Shown: positions 41,651 through 47,124 of the stretch, piece after piece | How positions within the stretch are numbered: position 1 is the stretch's first letter | Layout of the letters: each line of letters starts with the position of its first letter | Source of the DNA: Natrialbaceae archaeon | Lineage (GTDB): Archaea; Halobacteriota; Halobacteria; Halobacteriales; Natrialbaceae | Assembly: GCA_003552325.1 (NCBI GenBank) | Contig: PUKM01000007.1 | Coordinates: forward strand, 1 to 47,124 | Reading direction: 5' to 3' | DNA length: 47,124 bases | Made by a program: the position numbers and the translations under genes | Notes under the pieces: generated by a model | Databases searched by the model: none | The model's input: only the letters and a program-made list of their open reading frames with translations | What the model was told of the DNA's origin: nothing

Positions 41651-43903
41651 ATGGTTACTCATCCAGATCGTAACTCAGAGCACGAGTCTCAGGCGGTCGA
41701 CCGCAGCCGTCGCCGGTTTCTCGGTGCAACCGCCGCTGGCTCACTTGCCGCCATGGTGCCAGCGAGTGCGGGCGTCGTTGCGAGCGACGGCGATGACACG
41801 ATTACCATCGTTCACGACACCCACTTCCACGGCCGATTCCGTGATGCTGAACAGGACGACTTGAATATCGCCCGGTACTACACTGTCGTCCAGGACGTTC
41901 TCGAGGACGCCGAAAACGCTCTCTTCCTTGGCAATGGTGACGACATCGCACCCTCGCTGCTCGGGCTCGAGTACGAAGGCAAACACATGATCGAGGCGCT
42001 GAACTACATGGATATCGACGCGGTCGGCGTCGGCAATCACGAGTACGACTTCGGCCCCGACGTCGCCGAAGCGCGCTTCGAAGAGAGTGAGTTCCCGTGG
42101 GTCGTCGCGAACCTGCTCACCGACGAGGACGAGCCCGTGCCCGGAACCGAACGCTGGACCACCCTCGAGGTTGGCGATCTCACCGTCGGTGTATTCGGGT
42201 TGGTTTCGGAGAACTTCAAGCGCCTCACCGATTATCCCGAGGAGTGGCAGGTGCTTGGCTACGTCGAGGGCTCACAGGAAGCGGTCGACGCCTTGCGTGA
42301 AGAGGAAGGCGCAGATGTCGTGGTCTGTGCCTCTCACGTAAGCAGCGGCGTTCACTTTACGATCGCGAGCGAGGTGGAGGGCCTCGACGCCATCGTCGGT
42401 TCACACTCGGGTGTGGTCTTCGACGAGCCACAGGTGGAAGACGGGACGATCATTAGCGAGTTCGGCGACGAGTTCGACCACGTTGGATCGATTACGATCG
42501 ACAGCGATGGCGACCTCGTGGACTGGCAACGAACCGACCTGTTGCCTGACGGCTGGGATCCTAATGAGGAAGAAGAAGAGTACGACGAAATCACGAGCCA
42601 GTACGTCTCGGATATCGAGGCGGACGACGGCCTGATGGAACTCTATGAGGAGTGGCAAATCCCACTCGACGAGGAACTCGACCAGCCGTTCTTTACGAGC
42701 GAGACCGACCTCAACGGGTCGTTCGATAACTACGCCATCGAGACTGGCTTCGGGAACCTGATTACGGACGCCATGCTCGAGATCGGTGAGGAAGCCGGCG
42801 TCGAGATCGACATCGCGGCCCAAAACGGCGGCGGCATTCGCGGTGGCGAGTACGAAGCCGGTGAGATCCCCGGTTCGGCCGTCATGGAAACGCTTCCGTT
42901 CCCCAACCTAATCGACGTCCTCGAGGTCACGGGCCAGGAACTGATCGACTTCCTCGGTGATCAACAACGGGCACATCCGAGCGATCAGTTCGGAACCCAG
43001 CCAGCCATTCAGGTGTCCGGTATCTCGTATGAGTGGTGGGGTCACACCGACGACAGCACCATCACCGACGACTGGGAGCAGTACGACGCCTTCGGAGACG
43101 GTATCTCTGCGGTGAAAAACGTCTTCGTCAACGGCGAACCGGTCGATCCCGACGAAACGTACGTCATGGCGACGAACGACTACTTCCGGGAGAACGAGTT
43201 CGGCATCGATGACGACGACCTCGAGTTCCAGTCGAACGCCACGATGGGTGCGTTCGTCCTGGACGTCCTCGAGGAGTGGGGCGAAGTCGCCCCCGAACGC
43301 GAACACCGCATGATCCGTGTCGACGAGGACGTTGGTGACGCAAGCGTCGAAGACGCTGGTGACGAGGTTCATCTCTCGTTTGCGTTCCCTGAAAGCGGAA
43401 CCGAAGTGCTCGAGGACTCCTTCCGGGCCGTCATCCGGACGGGCGACGAACTCGAGGCCACCGGTGTCGACGCGAACGACGACACCGTGACCGTTTCGTT
43501 CGACGCCGATGCCCTCGAGGAACTGGCCTCGAGCGTCGACGAGCCGGTGCTCCGGGTGTTCGGTGGCTACGAGAGCGACGACGACTTCTGGGACTACGAC
43601 TTCGACATCCCCACCTCGGACGGTTACGATCACCTCAAACTGCGTTCCGGTGTCGACGACGCGGCCGTGCTCGAGGCGTTGAGTGATGAGGGCGACGACG
43701 ACGATGATGACCATGATGACGCTGACGACGATGCTGACGACCACGCTGATGATGCAGACGACGGGGTTGCAGACGATACCGACGTTGCGGGTGACGACGG
43801 CTCGCCCGGGTTCGGTCCGCTCGCTGCTCTCGCCGGGGCTGGCGGTGGCGCGTATCTCTACTCACGCGTGAAAAGTGACGACACCGACGAAGAGCACGTC
43901 TAA
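41651..43903 (+). CDS. Tat-exported bifunctional 5'-nucleotidase / 2',3'-cyclic phosphodiesterase
   Basis: This 750-aa enzyme cleaves phosphate from nucleotides outside the cell. It has a Tat signal (R-S-R-R-R-F-L-G-A-T), the metallophosphoesterase blocks D-T-H-F-H-G, G-N-G-D-D, G-N-H-E-Y-D and G-S-H-S-G, then the 5'-nucleotidase C-terminal domain (Q-N-G-G-G-I-R, T-L-P-F-P-N). An Asp/His-rich linker leads to a PGF-CTERM-like tail (S-P-G-F-G-P-L-A-A-L), the signal for archaeosortase processing. It would be anchored on the cell surface. The first of two tandem paralogues. Confidence 0.9.
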   Translation: MVTHPDRNSEHESQAVDRSRRRFLGATAAGSLAAMVPASAGVVASDGDDTITIVHDTHFHGRFRDAEQDDLNIARYYTVVQDVLEDAENALFLGNGDDIAPSLLGLEYEGKHMIEALNYMDIDAVGVGNHEYDFGPDVAEARFEESEFPWVVANLLTDEDEPVPGTERWTTLEVGDLTVGVFGLVSENFKRLTDYPEEWQVLGYVEGSQEAVDALREEEGADVVVCASHVSSGVHFTIASEVEGLDAIVGSHSGVVFDEPQVEDGTIISEFGDEFDHVGSITIDSDGDLVDWQRTDLLPDGWDPNEEEEEYDEITSQYVSDIEADDGLMELYEEWQIPLDEELDQPFFTSETDLNGSFDNYAIETGFGNLITDAMLEIGEEAGVEIDIAAQNGGGIRGGEYEAGEIPGSAVMETLPFPNLIDVLEVTGQELIDFLGDQQRAHPSDQFGTQPAIQVSGISYEWWGHTDDSTITDDWEQYDAFGDGISAVKNVFVNGEPVDPDETYVMATNDYFRENEFGIDDDDLEFQSNATMGAFVLDVLEEWGEVAPEREHRMIRVDEDVGDASVEDAGDEVHLSFAFPESGTEVLEDSFRAVIRTGDELEATGVDANDDTVTVSFDADALEELASSVDEPVLRVFGGYESDDDFWDYDFDIPTSDGYDHLKLRSGVDDAAVLEALSDEGDDDDDDHDDADDDADDHADDADDGVADDTDVAGDDGSPGFGPLAALAGAGGGAYLYSRVKSDDTDEEHV
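43826..43873 (+). repeat. 48-nt tract identical between the nucleotidase genes, copy 1
   Basis: Bases 43826-43873 equal 46130-46177 exactly. They encode the transmembrane part of the PGF-CTERM tail. One mismatch upstream, a further 11-nt identical run extends the match. The rest of the two genes is far more diverged. Confidence 0.85.
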
Positions 43904-44000
43904 GCCTCCTCCTCGTCTTCCGTTCGTCCCACTCGAGACCGACACTACGATTTTCACTCACTTGGAAACGTTATTGCGGCAACGAATACTGTCACAGAAA

Positions 44001-44010
44001 CTATTTTCAA
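44001..44010 (+). promoter_or_regulatory. TATA-like box of the second nucleotidase gene
   Basis: CTATTTTCAA lies 23-32 nt before the GTG at 44033. Confidence 0.4.
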
Positions 44011-44032
44011 GACAGCCTCCTGGCTCACGACC

Positions 44033-46207
44033 GTGACACGAAAAGACACACGCTTCGATATTACTGAGTCATCAGAGAACGCGATTGGGACCCACCGACG
44101 ACGGTTTCTCGGCGCAGCGGCAGGCGGGCTCTCGATGGCCGCCCTCGGACTTGGATCGAGTACGGCAGGCGCTGAAGCCGACGAAACACTGACTATCATC
44201 CACGACACCCACTTCCATGGTCGCCTCGAGGACGATGTCGCGACCATTGCTGAATACTGGGCGTTGATTCAGCACCTTCAGGACGAACACGAGAACGCGA
44301 TTTTTGTGGGAGCGGGTGACGAGTTCTCGCCGTCGGTCGAAGGTTCGTTTTTCGAAGGCGAACACATCGTCGAGGCACTCAATATCATGGACCCAGCGGG
44401 TGTGGCCGTTGGCAATCACGAAAACGACTTCGGTGAGGACGTCGCCGAAGAACGGTTCGCCGCGAGTGAGTTCCCCTGGCTCGCGACGAATATGGCGACT
44501 GAAGACGGCGAGCCCTATCCCGAAACGGAACACTACGTCACCACGGAGGTCGGGGGACTCACCGTCGGTGTCATTGGCTTCGTGCCGGACGGCTTTTCGT
44601 TCGACGGGGCCGAATCACTCGATCTGATCGAGTCGACACAGGACGCCGTCGACACCCTGCGAGAGGAGGAAGGTGCGGACCTCGTGGTTGCTGGCTCACA
44701 CCTCGGTGGCGTCTCGCCAAAACTCGAGGTCGCCGAGGCAGTCGACGGGCTCGATGCGATCGTCGGCGACCACTATGCGACGATCGAGGACGAGCCTCGG
44801 GAGGAAAGCGGGACAGTCATCAGCGTTGCCGGTGACGAGTTCGATCATCTCGCCTACCTGACCCTCGACAGCGACGGGGAACTGCTCGAGCACGAACTGA
44901 TCTCCCTCGAGGAGTACAAAGAAGCGGAGGGGATCGAACCAGATGCGGAAATGCAAGAACTGTACGAGGAGTATACCTCGATCATTGACGAGGAACTCGA
45001 CCAGGAGATCGCCTACGCAGGGGTCGATCTCGATGCCCGATTCGACTCGAGTTACAACCAGGAAAACGAGTACGGGAACCTGGTGACTGAAGCGATGGCT
45101 CACGGGACTGATTCCGATGTGGCGATCATGAACGCCGGTGGAATTCGATCGAACCGCATCTACGAGGCCGGTCCGATTACGGCCGGCGAACTCGTCGACA
45201 CACTCCCGTTCCCGGACCCCGTTATCCGGGCGGAGGTGACTGGTGACGAACTCGAGGGGATGTTGCTCGACCGGGTATCGACCTTGCCGGAGGCGAACTT
45301 CGGTGCCCAACAGCAGATTCAGGTCCACAATATCCACTACGACTGGACCGGCATCGAAGATCGGGCGGTCGAGAACGTCCACGTCGGTGGCGAGCCACTC
45401 GATCCGGACGCGACGTACTCGGCGGCGCTCACGAACGTCATGGCGAGCATCTTAGCCGGAATACGGGGAGAAGCAGAGGCCGAAGACCAGGGTGAGTTGA
45501 CCGACAGTCCGGGCAACCTTCTGCTCGAACACGTCGAAGACCTGGGCTACCTCGAACCCGAACTCCACAACCGGATTCACCGTTTCGACGAGGACGTTGG
45601 CGAGCCGACGGGCATCGATCACGGCGACCAGCAGGTAACCCTCGAGTACCCGGTGCCGGAACACAGCCTGGGTACTCACGAGTCGACGTTTTACGCGGTG
45701 AATCAACACGGCGTTCGTATCGAGGCGACGGCCGTCGACGAGCGCGACGATGCGGTCAGTGTCGGGTTCCCATCAGGGGCCTTCGAAACCCTCGCTACTG
45801 GCGTCGAGGAACCGACCGTTCGCGTCTTCGGTGGGTTCGACCCCGACGACAGCGACGATGGGTACGCACTCGAGCGGGACGGAGACCTCCTCGAGTTGCC
45901 GGTTGCCGCTCGCTTCGATTACTTCGTGCTCCGGGGAGACGTGCCTGTCGACGAACTCGAGCTCGAGGCCCTCGAAGCGTCTAGGGATGAAACGGACGAA
46001 ACGAACGATGACGACGGCGATGGGTCAGACGACGAGAGTGATGGTGAGGACACCGTGACCGAAGACGACGTCGGAGACGACACCGCTGTCGACGATGACG
46101 ACGGCTCACCTGGCTTCGGTCCGCTCGCCGCTCTCGCCGGGGCTGGCGGTGGCGCGTATCTCTACTCACGCGTGAAAGGCGATGTGAACGAGGAACAGGA
46201 CGGATAG
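44033..46207 (+). CDS. Tat-exported 5'-nucleotidase-like metallophosphoesterase, paralogue 2
   Basis: This 724-aa protein has the same order of parts as its neighbour: Tat signal (H-R-R-R-F-L-G-A-A), D-T-H-F-H-G, G-A-G-D-E, G-N-H-E-N-D, the 5'-nucleotidase C-domain (N-A-G-G-I-R-S-N, T-L-P-F-P-D), an Asp-rich linker and the PGF-CTERM-like tail. It starts with GTG; no ATG is suitably placed before the Tat arginines. The neighbour's G-S-H-S-G is G-D-H-Y-A here, keeping the histidine. Diverged active-site surroundings suggest a different substrate. The gap between the two genes is 129 bp. Confidence 0.87.
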   Translation: MTRKDTRFDITESSENAIGTHRRRFLGAAAGGLSMAALGLGSSTAGAEADETLTIIHDTHFHGRLEDDVATIAEYWALIQHLQDEHENAIFVGAGDEFSPSVEGSFFEGEHIVEALNIMDPAGVAVGNHENDFGEDVAEERFAASEFPWLATNMATEDGEPYPETEHYVTTEVGGLTVGVIGFVPDGFSFDGAESLDLIESTQDAVDTLREEEGADLVVAGSHLGGVSPKLEVAEAVDGLDAIVGDHYATIEDEPREESGTVISVAGDEFDHLAYLTLDSDGELLEHELISLEEYKEAEGIEPDAEMQELYEEYTSIIDEELDQEIAYAGVDLDARFDSSYNQENEYGNLVTEAMAHGTDSDVAIMNAGGIRSNRIYEAGPITAGELVDTLPFPDPVIRAEVTGDELEGMLLDRVSTLPEANFGAQQQIQVHNIHYDWTGIEDRAVENVHVGGEPLDPDATYSAALTNVMASILAGIRGEAEAEDQGELTDSPGNLLLEHVEDLGYLEPELHNRIHRFDEDVGEPTGIDHGDQQVTLEYPVPEHSLGTHESTFYAVNQHGVRIEATAVDERDDAVSVGFPSGAFETLATGVEEPTVRVFGGFDPDDSDDGYALERDGDLLELPVAARFDYFVLRGDVPVDELELEALEASRDETDETNDDDGDGSDDESDGEDTVTEDDVGDDTAVDDDDGSPGFGPLAALAGAGGGAYLYSRVKGDVNEEQDG
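46130..46177 (+). repeat. 48-nt tract identical between the nucleotidase genes, copy 2
   Basis: Identical to 43826-43873; see that entry. Confidence 0.85.
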
Positions 46208-46248
46208 TCGGGAGGGACAGGTTCTACTTCTTCGTCGTTTAGCACTAC

Positions 46249-46731
46249 TCAGGCTGGTGTTGGTGGCAGTCGTACGTTTTCGAACCAGAAATCCTCGAGC
46301 GTACTGACGAGTTCATCGAACGCGGCTGGACTCGTGGGTTTGGTCAGATACGCATTGGCAGCTCGGTTGTAACTTCGTCTCACATCCTGCTTATCCCCCG
46401 AACTCGTGAGGATCAAGACGGGGACTCTGGCAAGATCGGAATGGGACCTAATGGCATCGAGGACGGCAAATCCATCCATTCCGGGCAAGTTCAGGTCCAA
46501 CAGTACGAGCTGCGGAATAGCGACGTCCGGGTCCTCGAGGCTGTTTTCGAGGATGGTCATCGCCTCGTTGCCGGTGTCAGCGAGTCGTAACGTAGGGTCG
46601 ACGTCCGCTGAGTCGAACGCCTCTTGGACGAGCCGTGCATCTCCCGGGTTGTCTTCGACGAGTAACACACTTTCGACAGCCGTGTCGGATCCAGCACCAA
46701 ACCCACCCCAGGTGGACGACGTTTGCTCCAT
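46249..46731 (-). CDS. Single-domain response regulator (CheY/Rcp1-like)
   Basis: This 160-aa receiver protein has L-L-V-E-D-N-P-G-D-A-R (acidic pocket), the phospho-acceptor aspartate in L-V-L-L-D-L-N-L-P-G-M-D-G, L-T-S-S in beta-4 and Y-L-T-K-P in beta-5. The pattern P-x-L-V-L-L-D-L-N-L-P resembles Rcp1-type receivers paired with phytochrome-like kinases. No kinase is nearby and no output domain is attached. The start at 46731 is used rather than the upstream frame to 46803. Confidence 0.88.
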   Translation of the reverse strand: MEQTSSTWGGFGAGSDTAVESVLLVEDNPGDARLVQEAFDSADVDPTLRLADTGNEAMTILENSLEDPDVAIPQLVLLDLNLPGMDGFAVLDAIRSHSDLARVPVLILTSSGDKQDVRRSYNRAANAYLTKPTSPAAFDELVSTLEDFWFENVRLPPTPA

Positions 46732-46841
46732 GATTGGGTTATGAGACGCACTCCGGTAAGGCTCGTTCCTAAATGGCTTGGTCGTCAGCCATACCTGAAA
46801 CACAAGCGGTATGGATCATCGCTCCTAGACACCGAATACGA

Positions 46842-47124
46842 ATGGTTGGAGAGAGTTCGGGTCCTCGTCGATGGTTCCTTTCTCGAGGAGGAGCCGTTGG
46901 CGGAACCCTCCTGGTAGCGGGCTGTCTGAGTGGCAGTGATGATGAGGAGCAAGCAGATGAGGCTGATGACGACGAAGCGGCAGATGATGACGGCGAGATG
47001 GATGACCTCCTCGCGTTCCCCGAAGTCGAAGACCCCCCTGCGGCCGTCTATCGGCCAACCCACCGCGAGGAGATGCTCATGCTCGAGCCAGTCGAAGCCG
47101 GTGAGTACCGGTTCGGGCCGATGC
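46842..47124 (+). CDS. Tat lipoprotein, N-terminal fragment
   Basis: The frame is open to the window end (94 codons visible). It begins with a Tat signal (P-R-R-W-F-L-S-R-G-G) and a lipobox, L-V-A-G-C, so it should be exported folded and lipid-anchored at Cys28. A run of Asp/Glu/Ala follows, then D-P-P-A-A-V-Y-R-P-T-H-R-E-E-M. The last part resembles haloarchaeal lipoproteins annotated DUF7350, possibly linked to metal uptake; this is a weak recollection. Confidence 0.7.
   Translation, partial: MVGESSGPRRWFLSRGGAVGGTLLVAGCLSGSDDEEQADEADDDEAADDDGEMDDLLAFPEVEDPPAAVYRPTHREEMLMLEPVEAGEYRFGPM

Overview
The window is a chromosomal stretch from an extremely halophilic archaeon (class Halobacteria, probably order Natrialbales; the order is my inference). 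The evidence is high GC, very acidic proteins, frequent Leu-Glu written CTCGAG, scarce CTAG, TATA-like boxes about 25-30 nt before start codons (leaderless mRNAs), Tat signals, PGF-CTERM-like tails, and halophile-specific families (HalOD1, RNA polymerase epsilon, KorAB). I see no rRNA, tRNA, CRISPR array or intact transposase gene.

Layout. 1-2.8 kb: tail of a DUF354 protein, then two tandem Tat-exported polysaccharide-lyase-like paralogues. 2.9-9.4 kb: two UspA proteins, a PadR-like regulator, a membrane protein, DoxX, NAD kinase, RNA polymerase epsilon and a PAP2 phosphatase. 9.5-16.5 kb, minus strand: korB-korA, a doubled PhoU/TrkA-C protein, a two-gene MgtE transporter and chorismate synthase. 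16.6-24.6 kb: beta-lactamase-family protein, KatG, amidohydrolase, XapX, small HTH, HD phosphohydrolase, peroxiredoxin and a zinc ribbon. 24.9-37.7 kb: HIT protein, tRNA methylthiotransferase, acidic surface protein, phosphoesterase, AEC transporter, SRP54, topoisomerase I, nitrilase-SRPBCC pair, small proteins and a two-domain LEA-like protein. 37.9-47.1 kb: small Tat protein, a mobile cassette, NurA, tandem exported 5'-nucleotidases, a response regulator and the start of a Tat lipoprotein.

The main discovery candidate is a 1,400-bp cassette at 38289-39688. It has 18-bp terminal inverted repeats with two mismatches and a perfect 8-bp direct repeat (ACCCGACC) on both sides. The ends resemble the IS6 family. 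No transposase is inside; it carries an Lrp/AsnC regulator, a stand-alone HalOD1 protein and an overlapping 57-aa protein, all on the minus strand. It looks like a non-autonomous transposon that moves a small regulatory operon.

Other non-gene structure: two copies of a 76-bp element with a perfectly conserved internal 9-bp stem (9379-9454 and 17977-18052, opposite orientations) and an unrelated 79-bp near-perfect hairpin (3673-3751). All three touch the stop codon of a neighbouring gene. There is also a structured topA-nitrilase gap with a promoter-like box, a 14-codon upstream ORF overlapping the GTG start of topA, and a 48-nt identical tract at the 3' ends of the two nucleotidase genes.

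Several genes fit joint roles: redox and stress defence (KatG, peroxiredoxin, Usp, DoxX), central metabolism (KorAB, NAD kinase, AroC), information processing (SRP54, TopA, RNA polymerase epsilon, MtaB, NurA) and scavenging of extracellular nucleotides and polysaccharide outside the cell.
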